In this document: piece by piece, positions 45,633 to 56,390 of the stretch
How positions within the stretch are numbered: position 1 is the stretch's first letter
How the letters are laid out: every line of letters starts with the position of its first letter
Assembly: GCA_903813345.2 (NCBI GenBank)
Contig: CAIIXF020000012.1
Location: 29,336,684-29,400,683 of the forward strand
DNA: 64,000 nt
Reading direction: 5' to 3'
From: Owenia fusiformis
Lineage: Eukaryota > Annelida > Polychaeta > Sabellida > Oweniidae
The notes under the pieces: generated by a model
Told to the model about the DNA's origin: nothing
The model's input: only the letters and a program-made list of their open reading frames with translations
Database searches by the model: none
Program-made: the position numbers and the translations under genes

Positions 45633-46745
45633 CTAGAGGGTATTACACTCTAAGATTGAACCCTCATTTTCTCTACAGTACTTGATATAATACAGTTCAC
45701 CTCCCCAACATCCGACAATTAGATTACATTGCTTGTCTAAGGAGACATTCATTGGTTCTTTGATGCCATCTTCCTCATTGACGAGCAGCTTCTTGAACTT
45801 TCCAGTCGAGCTGAGAAGATGAACAGTATTATTGGTGGAACTAGCTACAATAATGTTCCCAAGCAGATCTATGCATAACCCCCTTGGAGTAAGATTTTGC
45901 GCGTCATATTTGAAGAGTATGTCGCCTTTCTGGGTATAACCGACAACGATGCTATCTTTGTAGTAGGAAATGACAACTATCTTACTGGACGTGATTGCCA
46001 TCCAGGGCATTTTACCATCACTCCTCACATTACACATGGAGTTCGTAGTGTTGGTAGTGAGATCGATGAATAGTAACTTGTACGCTGGTTGACATCCCTG
46101 TAAGACTGCCAACTCATGTGCTGGAGCAGCTGCTACACATTGCACTGGGGAATCCAAACAATCTACAGACCCTACTTTGTCACCTTTGTGGCTCAGTATG
46201 CTAATGGTGCCAGGTTTTCGATCTACTGCTATGATTTCATTTCCAATGGATGTGAGCCGTACACATTCTATATCAATGTGCTTGTTCACGTTGAGTGTGT
46301 CGGCGTCTACTATATTAATACCGTCCTTACCATGCGCTGTGACTAGATTTCCGTTTGCTAAGACAGTCATGGATTCTAAAGCAGGGGAAGTTTTACCTTG
46401 CATCTGTATCTTGCCACGCTCCTTGACATCACTCGAGTGTTCTTTGACACCACGATGGCAGAGATCCTTCTCTGGTGCCTTATTCTGGTTCAAATCTTCC
46501 AGTAAATTCATTATTTTGAAATTGGTAATCAAATTTTGGGCTCCACCTTCAGGCATGTCGAATGGTGTTTTGCATTCTGGACATAGACATTGCACCTTTC
46601 CCCGAGTCTTCGCCCAAGTATTCAAGCAGTCACAACACATGGTGTGGCCACATCCGGGAATCAACTTAGGAAGGTTTAGTTGTTCAAGACAAATGGAGCA
46701 TTCAAGGTGATCCCTCACGGCATTTTCCACGCCATCATTTGCCAT
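45633..46745 (-). CDS. RING-finger / NHL-like propeller protein, copy C (intact)
   Basis: 370 residues in a single exon from the ATG at 46743-46745. The C3HC4 RING has C16, C19, C32, H34, C37, C40, C55 and C58. It is followed by a short linker with a CHRGV..H motif too small for a B-box, then an NHL-like propeller at about 115-365 (NIVDADTLNV, RKPGTISILSH, PRGLCID, NTVHLLSSTGKFKKL, GCWGGELYYIKY). The RING suggests an E3 ubiquitin ligase with the propeller as target-binding part, acting inside the cell. It is divergent from the intact FReD gene C at 660 bp. This is the reference copy: A has lost the C-terminal strand by frameshift and B has a stop. Substrate is unknown, and the NHL call is by pattern, not by search. 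Confidence 0.85.
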   Translation of the reverse strand: MANDGVENAVRDHLECSICLEQLNLPKLIPGCGHTMCCDCLNTWAKTRGKVQCLCPECKTPFDMPEGGAQNLITNFKIMNLLEDLNQNKAPEKDLCHRGVKEHSSDVKERGKIQMQGKTSPALESMTVLANGNLVTAHGKDGINIVDADTLNVNKHIDIECVRLTSIGNEIIAVDRKPGTISILSHKGDKVGSVDCLDSPVQCVAAAPAHELAVLQGCQPAYKLLFIDLTTNTTNSMCNVRSDGKMPWMAITSSKIVVISYYKDSIVVGYTQKGDILFKYDAQNLTPRGLCIDLLGNIIVASSTNNTVHLLSSTGKFKKLLVNEEDGIKEPMNVSLDKQCNLIVGCWGGELYYIKYCRENEGSILECNTL

Positions 46746-47404
46746 ACTGCAAAGCCTTGTCACCCTTGTGCATCAAGTTATCACAAACTGAAATCATAAA
46801 TCATTTTTCATTGGTGCAACCCAAATATTATGTTATATCAAATTGTTATATGAACAGTTTCAGGCGTTTTTAAACTAAAACTGTGTAAGTGAAGTCCAAA
46901 CGTGGCAATATACCTCTTTTAGTAGGAAGAAAAACCGGTCATATGACCCACCAAAACATATTTTGCATGGAAATGACTTTATACAGAAAGCATCATCGTC
47001 ACTTGTGCAGAAGTAAGGAATTGTACACCTTGTGCACAGTGTACAAACTGAAGGATATATGATTCCGATTCATGCAATTTGGCATATGTAATTTTGTGTG
47101 ATCTGTAAATCTGGAGACGCCGTGATCTTTTGAAAGATGGTTAGAGGTTTTAACATGTTGTGTAGCATGTAGTTAGATTCATTAAGCTTTCTCATTTGCT
47201 TTAAGTTATCAATTCAATGTGTGCAATAACAATATTTCATTCCATTAACAAAGGTAACACTGACAATATTTTGCCACAGACTTTTGTTATTCCTTTTTCT
47301 CAGTAATGGCCCATTACGGAATGTAAATTATTATAACATTTGGTGATAATGGTCAATTTAAATTTCTTTTCATTAAACTCAAACTATTTCGTATCATCAT
47401 AAAC
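46746..47404. promoter_or_regulatory. Shared divergent promoter interval, unit C
   Basis: 659 bp between the two start codons, matching unit A over its whole length with few indels. The block at 47265-47350 (TTTTGCCACAGACTTTTG to ACATTTGGTGA) is the best-conserved part in all three units and lies 60-140 bp upstream of the FReD start, where a core promoter would be. Confidence 0.5.
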
Positions 47405-50400
47405 ATGCAGTGCTCCATAGCATACGGTTGGGCAATTCTTTACCTCGGCTGTTTAATTGCAGTTGAATCTAAAGGGAAGAAACCCAGTGGTGGAGGTGGC
47501 CAGGGTACTGGACAAGTCATTAAAGATGAATTTGGGAACCTTGAAGAAGCAATGCAACTCCTGATCGAAAAACTGAAAACAGATCTGAAAGAAGATTCTG
47601 CAAGTATAAGAGATGAGGTCTCAAATCTGAGGGATGACGTGTCCAATCTAAGAGATGGTGTGTCCACTCTGCAAGATGATTTATCCACTTTACGAGATGG
47701 CGAATCTGGTAATATTGCTAGTATAAGAGAAGAGTTGTTAAATCTAAGAATGGGGGAATCTGATGTTCGTGATAATCTGGTGGAATTGAAAGAATCGATG
47801 GTAGAAATAAAGAAACAGTTGAGCGAATTGTCAAATGACAACACCGAGAAAGATGACACTGGCGACATTAAGACAAATGTACCACTGCTTGACTCAGAAG
47901 GTGAGAAATGTACAATATTTATAAATATCTAATGCCTCAGTCACATTTGATCTATGGCAACCGTATGGAGGCTGTAGCTTCCCAAAATTTAGATACATAT
48001 GCAGCATAAGAAGGATAAGCAGTATGATGTAGATTTTCTATATTGATTTTGTGGTGAAGCTACGGCTGCCGTACGCCCGCCGTAGAGCAAATGTGACAGA
48101 GGCTTAAGAAAGTAATTCATCTCCCAGACGTTTTGTTACAAGGTTCTCGTTTCATGCTTTTTCGTTATTCGACGCAGATTGTATGTTTGATCATTATGTA
48201 TTTGCAGTTTGCAACAAGTCCTCCACAATGTTTCAAGAAATTAAAGATCAGTTGAAAGGCTGCCAAAAAAATGAGTTAACAACCGAAAGTCGTTTTAATG
48301 TTCCCGCCAGTTCTGAAGGTAAGAATATTTAGTGCAACATGCAACAATAGTTTGGTCACGGCGTGGTGGCCTTGGGGTCTAAAATATCTAAGGCCAATAG
48401 GGACGCCGTAGCGTTCCCATGGTCACACACTGTAGCGGTTAGATGTGCTAGAATTGCCGCATGGCGTATTCTGAATTTGTTGAGACGGGAAACTTGCGGC
48501 GGCCGTATAGCCTTTGAAGTGATGAAACACGGTCGTCTTTGGGCGCCCTTGCACTTTGGAACGGCTCTTCTGCATGGTCACGCCGTATCTAATTGCTACG
48601 ACTAACATAACTAACATCATGAAAATATTTCTCGCAACTACGGCCTGAGATACGCCGCGGATGACCCTGAGTATATCAAAGATAACCTGCGGCCGCCCCA
48701 AGTATCTCTTGATTTCGGGGAGAGAGGGCTACGGGCGTCGTAGCCTAGTCATAGACTAAATGTGAATGAGATATAAATTAGGCCCATGGCTTTTTCTTTT
48801 ATAGCATTTATAGCATTTATGTATTTTCAGTTTGTAACAAATCATCAAGGATGTTTGAAGCCATTCAAGAACAACTAAAGAACTTTCGACGCCCGGAAAC
48901 CACGGAGAATAATAAAGCAAATGGTATATTTCTTAAATTGTCTTAAATATGATATAATGTAAAACGCGTGAAACTTGACTTTAAAATGATATAATTGTGA
49001 TTTGATTAGTAGGTCGAAAATTAATTTTGAAAAACACGTTCCAACAATTAATCAAGATGTGATGAATCATGTCAATTTTGTGTATTTTATAAAATATTAA
49101 ATGAAAGAAATGAATATAAAATTTGAACTGAGACAGGGTTAAAGTCGAGCAAACTTAACAGATCTGAAATGTTCATATTTTTAATGTTTTGTCATGTTGT
49201 AGGAAAATTCAACGAGTCCACATCGGGGACAGAATCGTTGAAGGAAGATCTTGAAATGATGATTCGGGAACAAATGAAGAAACTAGTAGAGACGTGCAAG
49301 ACAGGATCAGATGATCAAACATATTCAGGTACACGTATTGGCGTAAACACCTTGAAAATTAGGTCTATTCAGATAATTTAATATGATGGGAGCGAAATTT
49401 CAATTGAACATACTTGGAATGAAATAAAGTCAGAGCTGTTGTATTGGGCTTTCTCAGAATATAAGAATGGCGAGAAATATTGTTAGTCATTGAATTTGTT
49501 TTAATTGTGTCAACTTTGTTATCTATGTGCTTATGTGGCTTTAAATCTGCATTATATTCTCAAATGGCTGGGTGGGTAAAAAAGAAATTGGTTTTAATTA
49601 ACCAATCAATACTTTCATATTACCAGAAAGGTCCTCGCCATTGTTCAAACCAATCAGCAGATGGGGTAACTTGGTGTAAATCTTCTCATCATTGAATTAT
49701 TATGTCACCACCAAAAGTCTCCAACGTTTTACGGTCAAGTCAAGTAACTTTGCTGGTATGGCTTTAAACTTCCAATATATTCTCAAATGGCTGGTTGGGT
49801 AAAAATGAAATTGGTTTTAATTAACCAATCAATACTTTCATATTACCATAAAGGTCCTCGCCGTTGTTCAAACCAATCATCAGATTGGGTAACCTGGTTT
49901 AAATCTTCTCGTCATTGACTTATTATGTCACCACCAAAAGTCAACTTTTTTGTGGACGGCGTTCAGCGGTTGGGGTTTGGCGGTCGGCGTCTGTGACAAA
50001 CGGCATGTGATCTGCCAGTATCGTGTCATCATTAACTTATATAAATTATCCACTTATACTAAATGCTTTGTTATTTGCTTTCCAGAACTGCCTAACAATG
50101 TCACATTTCCTGTCGGAGAAGATTGCAACGGGCATTCGGATGGAGTCCATGTAATAACCACCAGGAGTGGTAAACGGTTTCTTGCAAGATGTGAAAGTGG
50201 TTGGCTCATACTTGCACATCGTTACGATGGGAGTGTAGACTTCAACCTTGGGTGGGCAGCTTACAAACTGGGATTTGGTGATATCATGAAAGAACACTTC
50301 ATAGGAATGGACAACATTGTGGCTGTGTTACAACAGAAGAGATACAAGGCAAAGTTTGACCTGACAACATGGGAGAATGAGACACGATACGCTGAATATA

Positions 50401-50768
50401 GAACATTTGACATTAATGATGAAAAGGACAAATACCGGTTGAATATTGATGGTTACAGTGGTACAGCAGGTGATCCAATGTTACATGCAAATCATGACCA
50501 ATTCTCAACCAAGGATTCTGATAACGATGTTGACAGTAGACATTGCGCTGTGGTTTTTCAAGGGCCTTATTGGTATGGAAGTGGTTGTGATGGTGCACTT
50601 GGATCTGTTTTTGGTAAATACATTAAAGGTTCCAAATGCACAGGTGCATCATATGGGGGTGCATATGGTTGTATAACTTGGCATTATTGGCCCGAGAAAC
50701 TTCCTGGAGTAACTGGCAATCAGTATTACTCTTTTCAAGAGATAAAGCTCAAAATCCGACCAATTTAA
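47405..50768 (+). CDS. Secreted coiled-coil fibrinogen-related protein, copy C (5 exons, intact)
   Basis: Exons 47405-47900, 48208-48318, 48831-48923, 49203-49328 and 50086-50768, all GT/AG and phase 1, encode 502 residues. They comprise a signal peptide (1-20), a GGGGQGTGQ linker, a longer coiled coil than in A (extra units GVSTLQD, DLSTLRD and an ASIREEL stretch), two VCNKSS modules (exons 2 and 3), an acidic helix (exon 4), and the FReD from about residue 276. The FReD keeps DGSVDF, the WENETRYAEY strand, YSGTAGD, the FSTKDSDND calcium site, HCA..GPYWYGSGC and the KIRPI end. Exon 3 has NFRRPE, lacking the second cysteine present in copy A. Intron 4 holds a tandem duplication (49520-49692 and 49760-49918). 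The protein is probably an oligomeric secreted lectin; ligand and immune role are inferred from the family. Confidence 0.9.
49520..49918 (+). repeat. Tandem duplication in FReD C intron 4
   Basis: The stretch GGCTTTAAA..TTCTCAAATGGCTGG.. to TCATCATTGA occurs twice, about 220 bp apart. Copies A (6610-6776) and B (40365-40530) have it once. The second copy is more diverged. Confidence 0.6.
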
Positions 50769-51599
50769 ATGAAGTTTCAGAAAGACAATTTGACATTGTC
50801 CAGTTTCAAATTGCAAAACACTTTTGGGTAATACGTTGGTACACACAATCCCCCGACACACCCCAACTAGTTCTCAAAACGTTCCTTTCCCCTCCCTGTC
50901 CCTAAAAAACAATGAGCTTAGAATTAGATCGATTTGTAATGTCATAAAACAGGATGCTAGTTCTTTCATAAACAGTCTTCAATATACGACTCAACTAAAA
51001 AACTAGTAAATTTCAGTGGGAACCTACTGTAAAAGGTTGTAATTAGATCATACACAATACAGTTAAAATTTTCAAGAACGTAGTGACAATAAGTTTGGTG
51101 TAACCTCAACTTTATGATAGTTAATAAATAGTTTTCGATACATCCTTCTAGTTTTTTGTCTTTCATAAAAATGGATTTTTTCTGATACTATGCAGGGCTA
51201 CGGAATAACTTTTCTCGATAACAAAGAGGGCAATTCCATATAATCAAGGTTATAATAATTAATATTAGTTTGTGTTTTATACAGTTGCCATTGTGCTATA
51301 TAACCGGAGCTAGAAATCGATCCCAAATGTTATAAATAAATGATGACTACAGTATAGAGACATAGAGATACACGGAGATACAAGACTTTTGACAGCACTG
51401 GTCACGAATCGACGACTAACTTTTTAGTTCACTAAAAAATCACTAGCTAATAAATCATTAGAGCACGTTTCGGTGCACACCCCCCCCCCTTTCAACTTAC
51501 AACCTGTCCGAGGGTCCTTGTGCGAAGTTTGGTGACCGTATGATTGTTAACAGCATAGGCCAAGGTGAAGTACTATTGAGCTAGCTGATGGTTTATAAA

Positions 51600-53690
51600 A
51601 CTAGGAGTAAAAAGCACACTTGTCGACGGGAATAAATTTTCACGATTTTAACAATCGACGATTCGATTATTATTATTGGAGTTTGGTACATATACACGTT
51701 CTCCTTTTGAAGTATGACTTTTAAAATTCTTTTCATTCCCGAAAGCCTCAGTCACATTTTCTCAACGGCCGTCACAAAATCGATACAGAAAATCTACATC
51801 GGAGTGCTATGTTTTATTTCTCTCGATTTTGGGAAGCTACGGCCGCCATAAGGTTGCAGTAGTTCTGGGGGGTCATTCATCAAGCTTTCGCAAGCACGTC
51901 GCATGCTTGCGATGTCGCAACGGCCCTTTTTAGCGATTACGTCCTATTCATCAATCTCGTGCGACTGTCGGATCGGTAGAATTTCCTTCGACGTCGCAGT
52001 GAAATACCCCTTAAATGCCCCAAAATTAAGCGACCGGTAGTACCCAGTCGCAGTGATTTAAGTTCAAGAAAAATGTCTTGAATTAATTTTTTTACGAGGC
52101 ATTAGTTTACCAACGTGGACACTGGATTTTCAGACAGGGTGGGTACTTAAATTGCAATCCGAGTGGATTTCACTTCGATAAACGATACAATTGATTAAAA
52201 AATTGCATACTTTATTTAACTTTTTGAAGTGTTGCCCTCACTACATCTGTTTAAAATTGATATCATGCAAATACACTTACACAATCTATTTCTTCGAATA
52301 ACGTTGCCCCTTTGAAATATTAAAGAGGGTTAAGTTGACACTATTTCAAAAACGCCAATGGGAACGTGTAAACGTACACGTTTAGTCTTCTAAGTTTCAC
52401 ATTCTGGCAGAACTCCCCCCCCCCATAGTTGTAATACTGAAAGGTTGTTCAAATTCTACCAAATATGTGTAAGTTAACTTCTCTATTAAGTAATACCAAA
52501 GACGAACATACCGCTCTAAGATCCCTTTCCCAAGCGTACGTATAGTTTTAGCGTATCCTGTATCCTTAAACCAACCTCTACGTTGTCAGTCCGTGAAATT
52601 CTGGTGAGACTCGCTGTGCGTGGTCGTAGCCTATGAATCGCACAAACCTATTAGAAAACTATTAAATATAGTTGTTATAATTTTAATGATAAAATAGATA
52701 AGCTATGGTCTTGATTTTACATAAGACTCTTCAACTATAAATGGTTACAACAAGTGTATTACGTCATTTTTTATACTCTTACGATTTGTTTATTGAATAC
52801 TCAGATAAGGCAAGAGAGCCTTACCATTCTTGGTATGTTCTTTTGTTCAGTTTGAACAAATTACAGTAGTTGAACACTGCATTGTTTATAAAAACACAAG
52901 TTTTAAAGACACAGAGTCGAGTTATCAGACGAAGTTCTCCTTTAAGAAGCGAAGCCGAACGAATGCAAGGGGTAGACACCGTGCAAATTTTAAGAAAATT
53001 GTTTAATCATGAAAATTGAGACATTTTCTAAAAGTTTAGATTAGAAAAAATTGTCAGTCTCAATTTTCAAATGCTTAAATTTTCCGCCATTTTTGCAACA
53101 CAAGAAACATTACACAGATTAATTCCCATACACCATATTTCATTTTGATGCAAACATTTTCTTTCGAAATCATTTTAAAAATGTGATCATCAGGTTACAA
53201 CGTGATGTCATTAAGTGAAGTTTATCAATTCTTATTGATAAACTATTATCTATTTCTGATGCCGAACATCAATTAAGAAAAACAGATTAGATAAAAAATA
53301 AAATCGATCGTATTCTTATCTCTAGTGTTAACTAAATATACGACCTAAAGGATTTGAAATTTAACAATTATCCCCGGGATTTTTTTAAATTTCATATTTG
53401 GGCGGTTGAGTTTGAGTTGGACAAAATATTTTGACCATAATAATAACATTGTAAAGTTGAGTTGTGTATCATTATTAATTAATCATAATTTATATAAACT
53501 GTAAAATTATGAAGCATATAGAAACTGGTTAGTTATTATAGTGAGTACTAAGTACTAGTGTACCTTCGTAAACTCTGAACAAAAAGAAACTAAAGTTGAC
53601 ACTGCAAATTAATGTGTTAATAAAAATGATTAGGCTTTGTTTTGGATGTGATCCAATATGTTTACAATCTCCTTTTGGATCACACTTTAC
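51600..53690. other. Repeat-rich non-coding stretch after unit C
   Basis: 51745-51870 resembles the CACATTT elements (CCTCAGTCACATTTTCTCAA, GAAGCTACGGCCGCCAT). 52920-52975 (AAGAAGCGAAGCCGAACGAATG) is repeated at about 55680-55710, and 52985-53100 is distantly like the inside of the TTAAAGTCCCC element. No gene is supported. Confidence 0.4.
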
Positions 53691-53705
53691 TTCTCTTAAT
53701 TCAGT

Positions 53706-54282
53706 TAGAATAGGTGTGCTTGGAATATGTGTTCTTGAAATAGGTGTGCTTGGAATATGTGTGCTTGAAATAGGTGTGCTTGGAATATGTGTGCTTGAAA
53801 TAGGTGTGCTTGGAATATGTGTGCTTGAAATAGGCGTGCTTGGAATATGTGTGCTTGAAATAGGTGTGCTTGGAATGTGTTCTTGAAATAGGTATACTTG
53901 GAATATGTGTTCTTGAAATAGGTGTGCTTGGAATATGTGTTCTTGAAATAGGTGTGCTTTGAATATGTGTTCTTGAAATAGGTGTGCTTGGAATATGTGT
54001 TCTTGAAATAGGTGTGCTTGGAATATGTGTTCTTGAAATAGGTGTGCTTGGAATGTGTTCTTGAAATAGGTGTGCTTGGAATATGTGTCCTTAAAATAGG
54101 TGTGCTTGGAATATGTGTTCTTGAAATAGGTGTGCTTGGAATATGTGTTCTTGAAATAGGTGTGCTTGGAATATGTGTTCTTGAAATAGGTGTGCTTGGA
54201 ATGTGTTCTTGAAATAGGTGTGCTTGGAATATGTGTCCTTAAAATAGGTGTGCTTGGAATATGTGTTCTTGAAATAGGTTTG
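53706..54282. repeat. 30-bp minisatellite (GAAATAGGTGTGCTTGGAAT)
   Basis: About 19 tandem units of 30 bp (a few are 28 bp where AT is missing), with variants in TGTGTTCTT/TGTGCTTG/TGTGTCCTT. Because the unit is a multiple of three, long open frames appear on both strands (e.g. 255 codons on the minus strand with a ten-residue period). These are not evidence of a gene. Confidence 0.9.
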
Positions 54283-54479
54283 TCTGATTGGATCATTTGT
54301 GTGTTCCAGTTCTGAAGTAACTCTCTCTGGTTTCAGGTTTAGGTGCTTAGGTCTCTTAGCACGTCTCTGCTCCAGTCTCTGCTCTAAGAGGTCAGATGTT
54401 TTGGGTCGTAGAATAACTATGCCTTTAGAACTGATAAAAATAAGTTAATGCCAGAAAACATTGCCACTACCTTTTAGAG

Positions 54480-54860
54480 ATAATCAAGTTTTGAAAACCG
54501 AACGAAATCTCCTGTTAAAGAACCCACATTCTAACCAAATGGGATTGATTTAGGATATGATCAGTAACATATTTTACTGGTTGTTCAAGCAGAACCAGTG
54601 TTCTGAGAAATTCAGCAAGTTCAGCATGTATTGACTTAACATAGGGATATGCATATCCCCATGTTATCATCATGGGTATATCATGAAATTCTCACGATCT
54701 CAGAACATTGGTCGACTGAGTCATACCAGTGAAATTATGTTACTGAGCATATGCAGTATCGATTCTAATTGGATAGAAAAGGTGTTCTTTAAAACAGGAA
54801 ATTTTAGCCTAACCAAGGCCTTTCTGAAACTTTTGGTTGACTTTATTTGATGTCCATATT
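54480..54860. repeat. Inverted-repeat element with AGTAACAT arms
   Basis: GATCAGTAACATATTTTACTGG (about 54560) pairs with CCAGTGAAATTATGTTACTG (about 54728), and CCAGTGTTCTGAGA with TCTCAGAACATTGG. The arms are separated by about 100 bp containing GGGATATGCATATCCC. Likely a MITE. Confidence 0.45.
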
Positions 54861-54869
54861 ATTTCAAGT

Positions 54870-56270
54870 AACATACAAGGCATTAACATGCAAAATGTCA
54901 CCACCTGCATTTGCTACAGACCCCGCCTGCCGTACACCACATACAAAAAAAGTAGGTGACAATAACAATATGTCACCACTTGTGGGGGTGACATAAAAAC
55001 CAAGTGTATTTTAATGACCACCTCATTAAATTATGAGACCTTGAAATACAAAACATCATTTTTATTTACATTCATCATTTATTTCATAACTGAACACCAA
55101 TTCCAATTTTTGTTCAAATTATTCTTGAAGTTGTTACTTACATCATTATCATTATCCAAATGATTTTAATTGTTAAAGGCCCCATGTAAAATTTGAAAAT
55201 AAGCCAATGTGGTTTTAACTTTATACAGGGCCTTTATTACAGTAATGATTTACAGTAAATTTCTACTGGCCAATCTTCATCATGATTAAGCGGTTGGTTT
55301 ATCTCTGCAACCTAAGCTGTACATGTCATGAATTTTTAGTAAACTATTTTCTCGATAGAGTTAAGATTTTTTTTATTTCATTTTATTTTATTTTTATTAA
55401 TTTGCACTAAGTAATACAAGACCATTGCTTTATCGAATGTTTGAGGTGATTGGCTGATTGTACTAAGCTAGCATTCAACTGTCGACTGATTGGTATTTTG
55501 TGTCCAACTCATTTAAATATGAATTCTCAAAGGAGCTGGTATTATTCAACGAGTTGGCCATAAATTATCAATAAAATTGTCAGGGTCAGTCAAAAGTTGA
55601 ATTCATGAATGCTAGCAAAGAATGACAGCTAATGATTACCCTGCGTGCAGAGTCTAGTTAAACTACAGAAGACGAAGCTCTCTTTTAAGAAGTGAAGTCA
55701 AACGAATGCAAAGGGAAGCTAATGATGATCAGTTGATCCGTAAAGTTGAGATGACGTTGTTATTTGAGTCTTGGATTTTTTGTGAAAATGTCCAAATATT
55801 TGTGTGTTTTATATATGCTGATCTGATGATAGTCAAGCATGAAACACACAATTAATGTGACATATAGACAGCTTACTATTTTAAAATACTTTGTACACTA
55901 TCAGGAAACTAACTGAATTCTCCCCAGTTTATCAATTTATGTGTCCAGGGAACACTCTATACAAGACGAAAGTGTTCCTTACACACGGGTGTTTTTTTCC
56001 AGAGAGGTATTCTCTATTTTACAAATATAGATATTTATCCTGTTGAACTACTGTCAGTATTTCATAAGAAAAAAACGTGTTTAGGGAACAATTTCTATAT
56101 TGATAATAATGTTCCTAATATACAGTTTCTTCTTACAAAGATGTGTTCCCTAGAACAGGCTTTGAATGCTCTCTTAAAAATTAAGATATTCATCCTGGTG
56201 AACCACTGTTCGTTTATTTCATACAGTAAAACCAATCTACAGAAAACACTCCATACTTGATGAAAGTGTT
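54870..56270. other. Intergenic DNA 3' of SSRP1
   Basis: Contains a TGTCACCACC element (54895-55015) related to sequences at 10685-10760, 40535-40615, 49920-49990 and 58298-58440, and a short TTAAAGTCCCC-type relic (55175-55250). Otherwise nothing gene-like. Confidence 0.4.
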
Positions 56271-56282
56271 CTTTACAGACAA

Positions 56283-56350
56283 GTGTTCCTTACAGAGAGG
56301 TGTTCCTTACAGAGAGGTGTTCCTTACAGAGAGGTGTTCCTTACAGACAA
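56283..56350. repeat. 17-bp tandem repeat (GTTCCTTACAGAGAGGT)
   Basis: Four to five units just downstream of the SSRP1 stop codon, within its probable 3' UTR or immediate flank. Similar GTGTTCC words are scattered over 55945-56345. Confidence 0.7.
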
Positions 56351-56390
56351 GTGTTCTCCAGAACATCTTCTGTAGTATAGGTCTATGAGA

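Larger units (their letters stand above)
44660..51590. repeat. Segmental duplication unit C (most compact, intact copy)
   Basis: Contains, in order, unit head (44660-45270), RING gene, divergent promoter, FReD gene and tail. It is colinear with unit A (1380-14720) and unit B (18870-42700) once their insertions are removed. As it lacks the large elements, it gives the empty-site sequences used above. Confidence 0.75.

Noticed and set aside
53529-54296. 255-codon open frame on the minus strand with a ten-residue period
   Set aside because: It is the translation of a 30-bp minisatellite. Any period divisible by three without a stop stays open, and the opposite strand is open too.
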